DNA of 64,000 bases from CAZUXY01 sp964624235 (GTDB lineage Bacteria > Spirochaetota > UBA4802 > UBA5368). Positions 26,902 through 36,419 of the stretch are shown piece by piece; position 1 is the stretch's first letter, and each line of letters opens with the position of its first letter. Where the stretch lies: positions 198,176 to 262,175 of the forward strand of contig CAZUXY010000001.1 in NCBI GenBank assembly GCA_964624235.1, given 5' to 3'. Position numbers and translations under genes: made by a program. Under the pieces are notes generated by a model. The model was not told the DNA's origin, made no database searches, and saw nothing but the letters and a program-made list of their open reading frames with translations.

Positions 26902-27780
26902 ATGGAAATTTCGTCCGCATTGACGGGTGTGAAATTAAGAGAATATGCAATGAAAGTAGAAGCCCGCTCTACCATGAACTATGCCGCGGCGACGGACGAT
27001 CACAATTCATGGTATTTCAATGATGAAAGCCCGGAGGGTATTATCGCACCGCCGATGTACGGAGTGGCGATTACCTGGCCGGTGAGCGAAAAGATAGGCT
27101 CATTTTTAGAAAATAAAAACTTCCCGCTGGAAATACTTAATACCCGTGTTCATTACACAGAATATCTCGAATTCAAACATCCCGTCATTCCCGGCGATGA
27201 ACTTCGGGTAAGGGGAAAGATCGCATCGATTTATCCTCATCGCGCCGGAACCATGGTGGTGGTGAAATACACGGTCATAGATAAAAATGATAAAACGGTA
27301 TTCACTGAATACATGGGTGGTCTTATGCGCGGTGTACAATGCCAAGACGGCGGAAAGGGTGAAGACGAGTTACCCAAAATCCCCACCCATGACATAAAGG
27401 GTCTCCCCCATTGGGATTCGACGATATTGATTGATCCTCTGTTTACCTATGTGTACGACGGTTGCACAAACATCCATTTCCCGATTCACACCTCGCATTC
27501 ATTCTCCAAAGCCGTGGGACTGCCGGGTATCATTGTACAGGGTACCGCAACCCTTGCCCTGGCGGTAAGAGAAATCATCAATCGCGAGGGCGGCGGCGAT
27601 CCCAATCGACTTTCGTTGCTTTCCTGCAGATTCACCGGCATGGTCTTCCCGGGTACCGTTATCAGGGTCATCGTCAGCGGTACTGTTTCCATGAGCAAAG
27701 GAAAAAATGTGTATTTTACCGTCGAGAACGATAGCGGACAGGAGGTTTTGAAAAACGGTTATGCATTTCTGCGTGCATAA
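26902..27780 (+). CDS. MaoC-like double-hotdog protein
   Basis: The 292-residue protein has two hotdog domains: the first (about 1-145) resembles FAS1/MaoC N-terminal dehydratase domains (MNYAAATDDHNSWYF, PVIPGDELRVRG), the second (about 165-290) MaoC proper (IVQGTATLALAV, RFTGMVFPGTVIRV). Family members hydrate enoyl-thioesters. The usual MaoC Asp-His pair is not complete: the second domain reads FPIHTS where hydratases have N-P-x-H-x-D, so hydratase activity is uncertain. GGGAGG sits before the ATG. It lies between an oxidoreductase and a permease gene. Confidence 0.75.
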   Translation: MEISSALTGVKLREYAMKVEARSTMNYAAATDDHNSWYFNDESPEGIIAPPMYGVAITWPVSEKIGSFLENKNFPLEILNTRVHYTEYLEFKHPVIPGDELRVRGKIASIYPHRAGTMVVVKYTVIDKNDKTVFTEYMGGLMRGVQCQDGGKGEDELPKIPTHDIKGLPHWDSTILIDPLFTYVYDGCTNIHFPIHTSHSFSKAVGLPGIIVQGTATLALAVREIINREGGGDPNRLSLLSCRFTGMVFPGTVIRVIVSGTVSMSKGKNVYFTVENDSGQEVLKNGYAFLRA

Positions 27781-27864
27781 CCACTACTGCAATATTCTAT
27801 GGTAACGCTTATAGGCCTTATTATTATATAAGCCATAACATAAACTTTTAAGGAGTAAATTATC

Positions 27865-29403
27865 ATGTTGCCACATACTGCCGATATGCACCTGCCGTTG
27901 TTTAGCAGGGGCGATATCGACGGATTTATCGGTTTGTTTATAGATAATCTGGTAAATCTGCTCTTGATAACCGGACTGTGCATTGCACTGGGCATGCCCC
28001 CCGCACTGGTATACGGCAAAATCATTCCCGGAACGGCCCTTTCGGTGCTGGCGGGAAACATATTTTATTCATGGCAGGCACGCAGGCTGGCCAAGCGTGA
28101 AAACCGTCCCGATGTAACGGCACTGCCTTATGGTATCAATACCGTCAGCCTCTTTGCATTCTATTCATTCATTATTGTACCGGTGTTTCTGCAGACACGG
28201 GATGCTGATCTTGCATGGAAGGTCGGTGTCGCGAGTTGTTTCATCAGCGGACTATGCGAAGGACTGGGCGCTTTCGTGGGCGGCAGGATCAGAAAAATGA
28301 CTCCCAGGGCCGCCCTGCTCTCGACCCTCGCGGGTATTGCTCTGGTTTTTATCGCCCTTAACCATACCATACCCATCTGGGATAAACCCGTCATTGCTTT
28401 CGTTCCGCTTGCTTTTATACTGGTGGAATATTTTTCTCATGCGAAGCTTCCGTTTCGAATTCCGGCGGGCCTTTATGCCCTGGTGCTGGGATCGCTTATC
28501 GCCTGGAGCACCGGCGCAATGGACAGGGAGGCCATGCTTAATTCGACTGCGAATATTTCAATTTATGTTCCTTCCTTTACCATGTTTGATCTTATCAACG
28601 GTCTGGGTGCCGTTGTACCTTACCTGGGAATAGCGATACCCATGGGAATTATGAGCTTTTTCGGAACCCTGCAGAACATTGAATCAGCAGCCGCGGCGGG
28701 AGACGAGTTTCCTGCCATGCCGGCCCTGGCAATGAATGGTGTAGGGACAATTGTGGGATCGCTGTTCGGATCGCCCTTCCCCACGACGGTGTATATAGGG
28801 CACCCAGGGTGGAAAGCGATGGGTGCATGCTCAGGTTACTCGGTGATTAACGGCGCGGTGATAACCCTGATATCTTTCACGGGTTTCATGAGCGTTATCG
28901 CCGGACTGGTTCCGCTTGAAGCCGGGTATCCTATCCTGCTGTGGATCGGCATAGTGATCACCGCGCAGGCTTTTCAGAGTTCTCCGAAACACCACGCACC
29001 GGCGGTGGCCCTGGGGTTGCTGCCCGCCACGTCGGCCTGGGGCCTTTCGCTGCTGAGGCAGTACATTAACAGCAGGGGGGACCTTGCGCTTGATGAAGTC
29101 AACACACTTATCACGACAACCATGCCCCACCTGAAGGGAATTATCACTTTTTCAGAAGGTTCGCTGCTGTCAGCCATGTTCTTAACTGCCGTCGGTGTGT
29201 GCCTGGTGGAAAAAAAATTTCTTCACGCCTTTTTCTGGACTCTCCCCCTTATCGTTTGTTCATGCTTCGGTTTTATTCATTCCACTGAAATCGGTATCGG
29301 TAAGGCGGGTTTATTGCCCCTCGGCTATGCACTATTCGGCGCTGTTTCTATGGCTGTGCATGTGTATACCTCCCATACAGACAAGAAAGCGGAAGGAGTA
29401 TGA
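27865..29403 (+). CDS. NCS2/xanthine-uracil-type permease family protein
   Basis: The 512-residue integral membrane protein has about 12-14 hydrophobic segments. The pattern fits permeases of the nucleobase-cation symporter-2 (AzgA-like) superfamily: RPDVTALPYGINTVSLFAFYS near residue 85, NIESAAAAGDEFPA near 270, and GSLFGSPFPTTVYIGHPGWKAMG near 295. The substrate is not evident, and the adjacent oxidoreductase and hotdog genes do not suggest a purine. AAGGAG precedes the ATG. Length is typical for the family. Confidence 0.75.
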   Translation: MLPHTADMHLPLFSRGDIDGFIGLFIDNLVNLLLITGLCIALGMPPALVYGKIIPGTALSVLAGNIFYSWQARRLAKRENRPDVTALPYGINTVSLFAFYSFIIVPVFLQTRDADLAWKVGVASCFISGLCEGLGAFVGGRIRKMTPRAALLSTLAGIALVFIALNHTIPIWDKPVIAFVPLAFILVEYFSHAKLPFRIPAGLYALVLGSLIAWSTGAMDREAMLNSTANISIYVPSFTMFDLINGLGAVVPYLGIAIPMGIMSFFGTLQNIESAAAAGDEFPAMPALAMNGVGTIVGSLFGSPFPTTVYIGHPGWKAMGACSGYSVINGAVITLISFTGFMSVIAGLVPLEAGYPILLWIGIVITAQAFQSSPKHHAPAVALGLLPATSAWGLSLLRQYINSRGDLALDEVNTLITTTMPHLKGIITFSEGSLLSAMFLTAVGVCLVEKKFLHAFFWTLPLIVCSCFGFIHSTEIGIGKAGLLPLGYALFGAVSMAVHVYTSHTDKKAEGV

Positions 29404-29637
29404 AAAATATATATTTTTTAATAATCATTGCTGATAGTCCGCATCTTATGTGGTACACTGATTAAAGAATTTTTCTTGCCATTACGGCAGATTGTGTCCT
29501 TTTTGACGCTGTTTTATATGATTGCTCCCTTATGGCCTTCAGCCAGAACATACCGCTTCCACGAAAAGGTTAATTATTGTATGTATGCATCCGTCTGAGG
29601 GGGTGAAACGATAATAAAAAATAAGGATAAGGTAAAG

Positions 29638-30021
29638 ATGATCAAACTTGATTTTGAAAAAACCGGAGGGTTGATACCGGCCATTGCACAGGATTATACG
29701 ACCGGCGAGGTGCTCATGATGGCTTACATGAACCCTGAATCATGGGAGCTTACCCTTTCGACCGGGATTGTACACTACTGGAGCAGGTCAAGGAGTAAAC
29801 TATGGAAAAAAGGCGAGTCATCGGGTAACGTGCAGGAAGTGAAGGAAATACGGGTCGATTGCGATAATGACTGTGTTCTCATCAGGGTCAACCAGATAGG
29901 CGAAGCGGCATGCCATACCGGTTATCGCAGTTGTTTTTACCGCATAGTAAAAGGCGATAATCTTGTGGTTGACAGCCAGCGGATTTTCGATCCCGACAAA
30001 GTCTACGGAGATAATAAATGA
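29638..30021 (+). CDS. hisI: Phosphoribosyl-AMP cyclohydrolase
   Basis: The 127-residue protein catalyses the third step of histidine synthesis, opening the purine ring of PR-AMP. The signatures are present: VLMMAYMNPESW, WSRSRSKLWKKGESSGN, the metal site VDCDNDCVLIRV and ACHTGYRSCFYR. It is a monofunctional HisI, without the HisE pyrophosphohydrolase domain. The stop overlaps the hisG start by 4 bases (ATGA). Confidence 0.95.
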   Translation: MIKLDFEKTGGLIPAIAQDYTTGEVLMMAYMNPESWELTLSTGIVHYWSRSRSKLWKKGESSGNVQEVKEIRVDCDNDCVLIRVNQIGEAACHTGYRSCFYRIVKGDNLVVDSQRIFDPDKVYGDNK

Positions 30022-30917
30022 ACGGACAAAAGTTGAAACTTGGACTGCCCAAGGGAAGCCTGGAAAACGCCACCATAGATCTTTTTCAGAAAGCAGGATG
30101 GAAAATTTCGGTCTCCTCAAGGAATTATTTTCCCTCCATAGATGATAATGATATTTACTGTGCCCTGATACGAGCACAGGAAATGGCTAAATATGTTGAA
30201 AGCGGGGTCCTGGATGTAGGACTTACTGGACTGGACTGGATTCTTGAAAATGAAGCCGACGTTGAGATAATATCAGATTTCATATACTCAAAGGCAAGCA
30301 CACGCAAGGCGAAATGGGTGCTGGCTGTTCCGGAGAATTCCAGCATTAAAACACTGGAAGACTGCAGGGGCAAGCGTATCTCGACGGAACTGGTCAACTT
30401 CACCCGAAAGTACTTCAATGACCGCGGCATACCGGTCAATGTGGAGTTTTCATGGGGCGCCACCGAAGCAAAAGTAGTTGAAGGGCTGGTGGACGCTATC
30501 GTTGAGGTAACAGAGACAGGAACCACCATACGTGCCCACGGTCTCAAAATTATCCACACACTGCTGGAAACCAATACCAAGCTTATAGCAAACCGTGTAA
30601 GCATGACGGACCCAACTAAAGTTAGGAAAATCCGTGAGATCGCACTTCTACTCAGGGGAGCACTTAACGCGGAAAACATGGTGGGTATTAAAATGAATGT
30701 TCCCGGGAAAGACATTGAAAAGGTTGTAAGTATACTGCCCAGCTTGAACGCCCCCACCATCTCACAACTTTACAATTCCGACTGGTTTTCGATTGAATCC
30801 GTGGTCAGCGAAGAGATAGTTCGTGATATCGTACCCAGACTCATCGAGGCGGGCGCCGACGGAATAATTGAATATCCGCTGAACAAGGTGGTAGGTAAAA
30901 ACGATGTGATTTTCTAA
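30018..30917 (+). CDS. hisG: ATP phosphoribosyltransferase, long form
   Basis: The 299-residue protein catalyses the first, committed step of histidine synthesis. Family motifs include KLGLPKGSLENATIDLF, VLDVGLTGLDWI, RISTELVNFTRKYF and the PRPP-binding EVTETGTTIRAHGL. The length and C-terminal ACT-like domain (about 222-299) mark the long, HisZ-independent form that is feedback-inhibited by histidine. It overlaps hisI by 4 bases, and a strong terminator follows, so hisI-hisG is a two-gene unit; the remaining his genes are elsewhere. Confidence 0.95.
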   Translation: MNGQKLKLGLPKGSLENATIDLFQKAGWKISVSSRNYFPSIDDNDIYCALIRAQEMAKYVESGVLDVGLTGLDWILENEADVEIISDFIYSKASTRKAKWVLAVPENSSIKTLEDCRGKRISTELVNFTRKYFNDRGIPVNVEFSWGATEAKVVEGLVDAIVEVTETGTTIRAHGLKIIHTLLETNTKLIANRVSMTDPTKVRKIREIALLLRGALNAENMVGIKMNVPGKDIEKVVSILPSLNAPTISQLYNSDWFSIESVVSEEIVRDIVPRLIEAGADGIIEYPLNKVVGKNDVIF

Positions 30918-30944
30918 CCTTCAACCTTTATTGAATCGAAAAAC

Positions 30945-30971
30945 AAAACGCCCCATAGAATGGGGCGTTTT
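30945..30971 (+). terminator. Rho-independent terminator after hisG
   Basis: A perfect 11-bp stem, AAAACGCCCCA (30945-30955) with TGGGGCGTTTT (30961-30971), encloses the loop TAGAA. The T-rich 3' arm makes it a canonical terminator about 30 bases after hisG. Confidence 0.92.
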
Positions 30972-31094
30972 GCATTTAATTTAACTATAGACACCTTTCA
31001 AAAAAATACCCATATAGTAATGATCGACAATTATTGATTTTTTTTGTTTGATCAATTGGCCTCTTTTTATACACTGAAACCAGAGCGGTTGCCA

Positions 31095-31841
31095 ATGGAA
31101 TCGACAGAGTACGATATAATCAGAGTGCTCAGGGAAAAGGCCGCATTGATAGCACAATCGGTGAGTGAACCGCGTTTTTACCGCGAAAAGCCCGAAGAAA
31201 TGGAACAATCGATGTTTGTTGATTCAAATTCATCAACAGTGGAATTCGCGAAGAAAGCGGTTATCAATCATGGCGATAAACTCGGCCACGGATACCGGCA
31301 TGCACGTAAGGTGGCTATTGAGTCAGGGGCAATCGTTTACTCTGAAAAAGGTTTCAGTCCCGACAGCGATCATCTCGCGGAAATTGCCATAATCGCCGGA
31401 TACCTCCACGACATCAAAAGGGATGAAAAGGACCATCCCGCAAAAGGTGCGCGCGCAGCTGAAGAATTACTTTCCGGTAAAATGGACGACCACGAACTGC
31501 TGATGGTCACCTTCGCCATCAGAAACCATGAAGCGTTCAAGCAGCATGAAACCATTGAGAACTGTGATGTCATGCTTCTTGCCGATTCACTCTACGATGC
31601 GGACAAGTTTCGATGGGGCCCGGATAATTTCATTTATACCCTTTGGGATATGGCTGAAAGCATGAACCTGACTCTCGATTTTATTATGAAAAACTATGAA
31701 AAAGGAGTTGAGGGTATTAAAAAGATTAAAACCACCTTTCGTACGGCCACCGGCAGACAATACGGGCCGGATTTTATCGACAGGGGGCTTGAGATCGGGG
31801 GAGAGCTATACAGTTATTGTATGAAACTGTTCGAAAAATGA
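31095..31841 (+). CDS. HD-domain phosphohydrolase family protein
   Basis: The 248-residue protein contains an HD domain: the first His lies in GHGYRHARKV, the HD pair in GYLHDIKRDEKDH, and later conserved residues in AIRNHEAF and LLADSLYDADKF. HD proteins hydrolyse phosphate esters, often nucleotides, but the substrate cannot be read from the sequence. The ATG at 31095 is preferred to the TTG at 31044 because no ribosome-binding site precedes the TTG. It lies next to an HD-GYP regulator, but that is a separate protein type. Confidence 0.75.
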   Translation: MESTEYDIIRVLREKAALIAQSVSEPRFYREKPEEMEQSMFVDSNSSTVEFAKKAVINHGDKLGHGYRHARKVAIESGAIVYSEKGFSPDSDHLAEIAIIAGYLHDIKRDEKDHPAKGARAAEELLSGKMDDHELLMVTFAIRNHEAFKQHETIENCDVMLLADSLYDADKFRWGPDNFIYTLWDMAESMNLTLDFIMKNYEKGVEGIKKIKTTFRTATGRQYGPDFIDRGLEIGGELYSYCMKLFEK

Positions 31842-31961
31842 TACTAGTCAATAGGTACGCAGGTATGTTCAGACTGATTCGGAAAAATATATATTAATTT
31901 ATGGAATCAGGATATACTATAGAGATAAGTTATTCATGACAACCATGTGATCGGTAAGACT

Positions 31962-33593
31962 ATGGAAAATCAAGGCGATGTGCAGTTAAACAAAGAAATA
32001 AATACCTTTACCCGACAGGGAAGAATCCTGATTGTTGATGATGAGCACCTGATCAGAAAATCTCTGTCACGGTATTTGAATAAAATCGGTTATTCAATAG
32101 AAGTCGCAGAGGACGGCAGGGTTGCCATTCAGAAACTTAAAGATTATGTTTTCGACCTTGTGCTTACCGATCTGAAAATGCCGAACCTCGATGGGCGTGA
32201 ACTGTTGACCATGATGTCCGAGGAATTCCCGGAAATACCTAAAATCGTTCTTACGGGATATGGAACAAACGAAGACATAATCCACGCCCTTAAAACCGGC
32301 GCATACGATTTTCTCAATAAACCCATCGTGGATTTCACCATCCTCTTCCATGCCGTGGAAAGAGCCCTTGAGCGTAAACGCCTCAGCGATGAGAAGAAAC
32401 GTTACATGGAGCAGCAGCGGCACATCAATGATGTGATTGCCATGCTCAACCGCGGTAAAAAGACTGAAGAAATATTCACCATGCTTCGAAATTCCCTCAA
32501 GAGCATCATCCCGTTTTCTCGGCTTTCACTCGCGATGATAGACGATGAAACAAGGTCGCTGGTAACGCGTCTGGCGGATACCGTGGATGGGAGTGCCGCC
32601 TCGACTAAAAGTATGTCTATTGAAAACACTTTTCTTGAGGATGTCTCAACCAGAAAAGATGTGCTGATAATCAATGATATAAAAAGTTTCACAGAACAGT
32701 CTAAAGACACTGTGATAATGAACCTTTATAAGGAAAACAACACCGGATCAATAATGGTGCTCCCGGTAATCATAAACAACGTCACCCGAGGTTTCCTTTT
32801 TTTCAATTCTGATGTTCCCGGAATTTTTAATGATGACCATATCCTGTTCATGAAGTCGGTTTCTGGGCAGATATCATTCAGTATACAGCGGGGGGAGTTG
32901 CTTGAACAGCTGGAGCTTTATACTAAAAATCTGGAACAACTGGTAAAAGTGAGAACTCATGAAATTTTAAAGACTCAGAAGACAACCATTTTCGCGCTCA
33001 GCAAGCTTACCGAACTGAGAGACCCCGAAACGGGTGAACATCTTGAAAGAATAAGGAATTTCAGCGTACTCATAGCTCAGATCCTGAAATATTCGGGTTA
33101 CGAGATGGATATCACCAATCAATACCTTCGAGACCTTTACGATTCGTCGATTTTGCACGATATCGGCAAAGTGGGAATACCAGACAGCATTCTACTAAAA
33201 CCCGGTCCCCTCACCCCCGAAGAATTCGAGATCATCAAGACCCACACCACCATTGGATATAACGCGCTTAAGACGGCGTCAAAAGACCTGGGGGAAAATT
33301 CATTTCTCAAAATGGCAATGGAAATCACCCTGTATCATCATGAGATGTGGGTGGGAGGAGGTTATCCTGTCGGTCTCAAAGGTAAGGAAATACCGCTGGC
33401 GGCCAGGATCGTTACCATCGCTGATATGTACGATGCTTTGACCTCTGACCGGCCATACAAAAAAGCCTTCACTCATCAAAAAAGCATTGAAATCATGAAA
33501 GAGGAATCCTACAAGTTTGACCCGATGCTGTTTAAAATTTTTCTTGATAATGAATCCGAGATAGACAGAATCCGAAGGGAATTCAGCGGATAA
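31962..33593 (+). CDS. Response regulator with GAF and HD-GYP output (c-di-GMP phosphodiesterase type)
   Basis: The 543-residue protein has a receiver domain (about 20-140; LIVDDE, phospho-acceptor Asp in VLTDLKMP, KP in LNKPIVD), a GAF-like domain (about 165-310) and a C-terminal HD-GYP domain (about 340-530). The HD-GYP motifs are SSILHDIGKVGIPDSILLK, HHEMWVGGGYP and IVTIADMYDALTSDRPYK. RpfG-type proteins with this layout degrade cyclic di-GMP when phosphorylated. The GYP motif lacks the common Asp after Trp (WVGGGYP instead of WDGxGYP). The start is uncertain: GTG at 31947 or ATG at 31962, neither with a strong ribosome-binding site. Confidence 0.9.
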   Translation: MENQGDVQLNKEINTFTRQGRILIVDDEHLIRKSLSRYLNKIGYSIEVAEDGRVAIQKLKDYVFDLVLTDLKMPNLDGRELLTMMSEEFPEIPKIVLTGYGTNEDIIHALKTGAYDFLNKPIVDFTILFHAVERALERKRLSDEKKRYMEQQRHINDVIAMLNRGKKTEEIFTMLRNSLKSIIPFSRLSLAMIDDETRSLVTRLADTVDGSAASTKSMSIENTFLEDVSTRKDVLIINDIKSFTEQSKDTVIMNLYKENNTGSIMVLPVIINNVTRGFLFFNSDVPGIFNDDHILFMKSVSGQISFSIQRGELLEQLELYTKNLEQLVKVRTHEILKTQKTTIFALSKLTELRDPETGEHLERIRNFSVLIAQILKYSGYEMDITNQYLRDLYDSSILHDIGKVGIPDSILLKPGPLTPEEFEIIKTHTTIGYNALKTASKDLGENSFLKMAMEITLYHHEMWVGGGYPVGLKGKEIPLAARIVTIADMYDALTSDRPYKKAFTHQKSIEIMKEESYKFDPMLFKIFLDNESEIDRIRREFSG

Positions 33594-33613
33594 CAGTAAA
33601 GATCACGGGAATA

Positions 33614-34501
33614 ATGCGCCAGACCATACAGTTCAGAATCGGTGGTCCTCTTACCCCGGTTGTAAAGAAATTAATGATTATCAATGGTGGGATTTTCATA
33701 TTCCAGCAATTGATGGCGTTATTCGCCCCGGGCTTTCTAGAACAGAACTTCGGTCTCAACCACCATGGACTGATCGGCGAATTTAAAATCTGGCAGCTTT
33801 TTTCCTACATGTTTCTTCATGGAGGATGGCTGCATATAATATTCAACCTTCTTGGTCTATGGATGTTTGCCGGTGATCTTGAAGATATCTGGGGAAGCCG
33901 ACTATTCCTGAGATATTACCTTTTCAGCGGTATGGGAGCCGGGATTTTTATTGCGATAATGAATTTCGTGTATTTCAGCCGGTACGGTGCAAACCCGACC
34001 ATGGGTTATTCCCCCACGACACTGGGTGCGTCCGGGGCTTTATACGGCGTTCTGCTGGCATACGGTGTCAACTGGCCTAATCGTGAGGTTCTGCTTTATT
34101 TTCTTTTTCCGGTAAAGATAAAATACCTGCTCATTCTGTTCGGTGTGATGGAATTTTTCGGTACTATTTCCAGTTCGGTGGGTGGGGGAAGTACTATCAG
34201 TCATATCGGTCACCTTGGAGGGCTGATATCCGGCATGGTATATCTGTTCTTTCTGCGCAAACGAGGTCCTCGTGCGAATTATAAACAGCAATCCGGTTTT
34301 ATCACCGAGTTGATGAAAAAACAGAGACTGAAGAAAAAAAGAAAGGAAATTGAAGAGCGTATAGAAGCAAAAAAAATAATAGACCGCCTTCTGGAAAAAA
34401 TTGCCCGACAGGGTATGGGCGCGCTTACCACTGAAGAGAAAAAAAGCCTCGAATGGGCCCGTAAACACTATTATCCGGAAAATAACGAAACCCTGCATTG
34501 A
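33614..34501 (+). CDS. Rhomboid-family intramembrane serine protease
   Basis: The 295-residue protein has six or more membrane segments and the rhomboid catalytic dyad: Ser in TLGASGALYGV and His in SHIGHLGGLISG. The second-helix motif MFLHGGWLHIIFNLLGLWMF is also typical. These proteases cleave membrane proteins within the bilayer. A long basic and acidic coiled tail (about 220-295, KKQRLKKKRKEIEERIEAKKI) extends into the cytoplasm and includes a short ALTTEEKKSLEWA motif seen in other bacterial rhomboids. It starts 20 bases after the HD-GYP gene; the substrate is unknown. Confidence 0.92.
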   Translation: MRQTIQFRIGGPLTPVVKKLMIINGGIFIFQQLMALFAPGFLEQNFGLNHHGLIGEFKIWQLFSYMFLHGGWLHIIFNLLGLWMFAGDLEDIWGSRLFLRYYLFSGMGAGIFIAIMNFVYFSRYGANPTMGYSPTTLGASGALYGVLLAYGVNWPNREVLLYFLFPVKIKYLLILFGVMEFFGTISSSVGGGSTISHIGHLGGLISGMVYLFFLRKRGPRANYKQQSGFITELMKKQRLKKKRKEIEERIEAKKIIDRLLEKIARQGMGALTTEEKKSLEWARKHYYPENNETLH

Positions 34502-34538
34502 AACAGGGCACCATAATTTTAAAATACAGGAAAGGGCG

Positions 34539-35834
34539 ATGTTCTGGAATAAAGAGATTGAAACAGCAGATAGAAAAAAGATTGAGAGCATTCAACTCGA
34601 AAGGCTCAAGAAGACCCTTCTTGCAGCAAAGAAAACACCCTTCTATAAAAAGGTTTATGACGAACGGGCAATAGATATTGGTGCAATAACAACGCTGCGC
34701 GACATAACCAGACTGCCGTTTACCACCAAACACGACCTGAGGACAAGTTACCCTGACGGGATGGTGGCGGTACCACGCAAAAGCGTAGTACGTATGCACG
34801 CATCGTCGGGTACCACTGGAAAATCTACGGTAATATATTATACCAGAAAGGACGTGGATGAATGGGCCCACCAGGTGGCCAGGGGAGTGATGGCCACCGG
34901 GGTAACTCCTGAGGATGTGTTCCAGAATATGATGGGTTACGGCCTTTTTACCGGCGGCCTGGGGCTGCATTACGGCGCCGAACTGATAGGATGTATGGTA
35001 ATCCCGACATCCTCAGGTAATACTCTTAAGCAGATACAGTTCATTCAGGATTTCGGCACTACAGTAATACATATTACCCCTAGTTACTCTTTACATTTGG
35101 TTGAGGTTATCGCCGAACAGGGAATAAATCCGCATGATCTAACCATCAAAAAGGCGTTTCTCGGCGCCGAACCGTATTCTGAAGCAACCAGGGACAAGAT
35201 AGAGGAACAATACGGACTTGATGCCTATAATTCATATGGACTGTCCGAGATGAACGGTCCAGGTGTCGCGTTTGAATGTATCCACAAAAACGGCATGCAC
35301 CTCTGGGAGGATTACTATATCGCAGAGATAATCAATCCTGAAACTGAAGAGCCCCTGCCGGACGGTGAGGATGGCGAGCTGGTGCTGACCCATATCAACA
35401 GGGAGGCAATGCCGATCATCCGTTACCGCACCAGGGACCTCACCAGGTTTATCCCCGAGCCCTGCCCCTGCGGAAGGACGCATCGGCGCATTGAAAGAAT
35501 AAAGGGCAGGACCGACGACATGATGATTTTAAGCGGTGTGAATGTTTTCCCCTCACAGATTGAAACGGTACTGATGAATTTCCCTGAAGTCGGAAACAAT
35601 TACCAGATAGTACTGGACCGTCAAAACAATCTGGACCGCATGCATATCAAAGTTGAAATCTACTCCAAGATGTTTGAAGGTGATATTAAACAACTGGAGA
35701 ACATAAAGAAAAAGATGGCCGAGGCGCTGAGGGCGCTGATCACCATCAATCCGCGGATTGAGTTGCTTGAACCCGGTTCCCTGGAACCCAGTACCGGAAA
35801 GGCAAAGAGAGTCATAGACAACAGGAAAATATAA
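34539..35834 (+). CDS. paaK: Phenylacetate-CoA ligase
   Basis: The 431-residue AMP-forming ligase activates phenylacetate or another aryl acid to its CoA thioester. Visible motifs are the phosphate loop MHASSGTTGKSTV, AYNSYGLSEMNGPGVAFEC, IIRYRTRDL and the hinge/Lys region GRTDDMMILSGVNVFPSQIE with the C-terminal STGKAKRVI. Length is typical for PaaK. The start at 34539 has AAAGGG upstream. It is followed after 9 bases by an ACT-domain gene, a pairing known from organisms that use this ligase with 2-oxoacid ferredoxin oxidoreductases; no such oxidoreductase genes are in the window, so the real acid is not known. Confidence 0.9.
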   Translation: MFWNKEIETADRKKIESIQLERLKKTLLAAKKTPFYKKVYDERAIDIGAITTLRDITRLPFTTKHDLRTSYPDGMVAVPRKSVVRMHASSGTTGKSTVIYYTRKDVDEWAHQVARGVMATGVTPEDVFQNMMGYGLFTGGLGLHYGAELIGCMVIPTSSGNTLKQIQFIQDFGTTVIHITPSYSLHLVEVIAEQGINPHDLTIKKAFLGAEPYSEATRDKIEEQYGLDAYNSYGLSEMNGPGVAFECIHKNGMHLWEDYYIAEIINPETEEPLPDGEDGELVLTHINREAMPIIRYRTRDLTRFIPEPCPCGRTHRRIERIKGRTDDMMILSGVNVFPSQIETVLMNFPEVGNNYQIVLDRQNNLDRMHIKVEIYSKMFEGDIKQLENIKKKMAEALRALITINPRIELLEPGSLEPSTGKAKRVIDNRKI

Positions 35835-35843
35835 GGAGGGAGT

Positions 35844-36272
35844 ATGCCTCATCAAGTTTCGGTTTTCGCCGAGAACAGACCTGGAAAGATTGAAAGGATA
35901 ACCAGCGTTCTCTTTAAAATGAACATAAATATACGTGCGGTCACAATTTCAGATTCCGGTGACTATGGAATAATCAAGCTTCTGTTGGACCGCCCGGAAG
36001 AAGCGGTCGAAAGACTTAAGGAAGAAGGGATCGCCGCCACGTTGAAAGATATTGTTGCCATCAAAGTCAGTGATGAACCGGGTGGATTATTCTCAGTAGC
36101 ATCGTTTCTTAATAAAAACAATATCAATGTTGAAGACGCTTACGGGTTCATGGTTAAAAGTCACGAGGAAGCGGTATTTGTTTTCCAGGTGAGCAACGTA
36201 AAGAACACCGAAAAGCTGCTCTCAGAAGCGGGATTCGAAATACTATCAGATCATGAATTATATGTGCTCTGA
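35844..36272 (+). CDS. Tandem ACT-domain protein paired with PaaK
   Basis: The 142-residue protein consists of two ACT domains (about 3-68 and 70-140); each begins with an ENRPGKIERITSVL- or DEPGGLFSVASFL-type strand-helix. ACT domains bind amino acids and regulate partner enzymes. The gene begins 9 bases after paaK with a GGAGGGAG ribosome-binding site, and this pairing recurs in other genomes, so it may tune the ligase or serve as a sensor of aromatic amino acids. No enzymatic residues are expected. Confidence 0.88.
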   Translation: MPHQVSVFAENRPGKIERITSVLFKMNINIRAVTISDSGDYGIIKLLLDRPEEAVERLKEEGIAATLKDIVAIKVSDEPGGLFSVASFLNKNNINVEDAYGFMVKSHEEAVFVFQVSNVKNTEKLLSEAGFEILSDHELYVL

Positions 36273-36419
36273 TCAGCTTGCAATCCCCTGTGAATCTGAA
36301 GAAAACACACCGACCAGTGCAGAGGAAGTCTGACTGTAACAATTGTATTACTGGTACCGGATGTTTATCCATGCACGTCATAGCCCCATACCATAAAATA
36401 TCTAATGGAGTTATATCCG

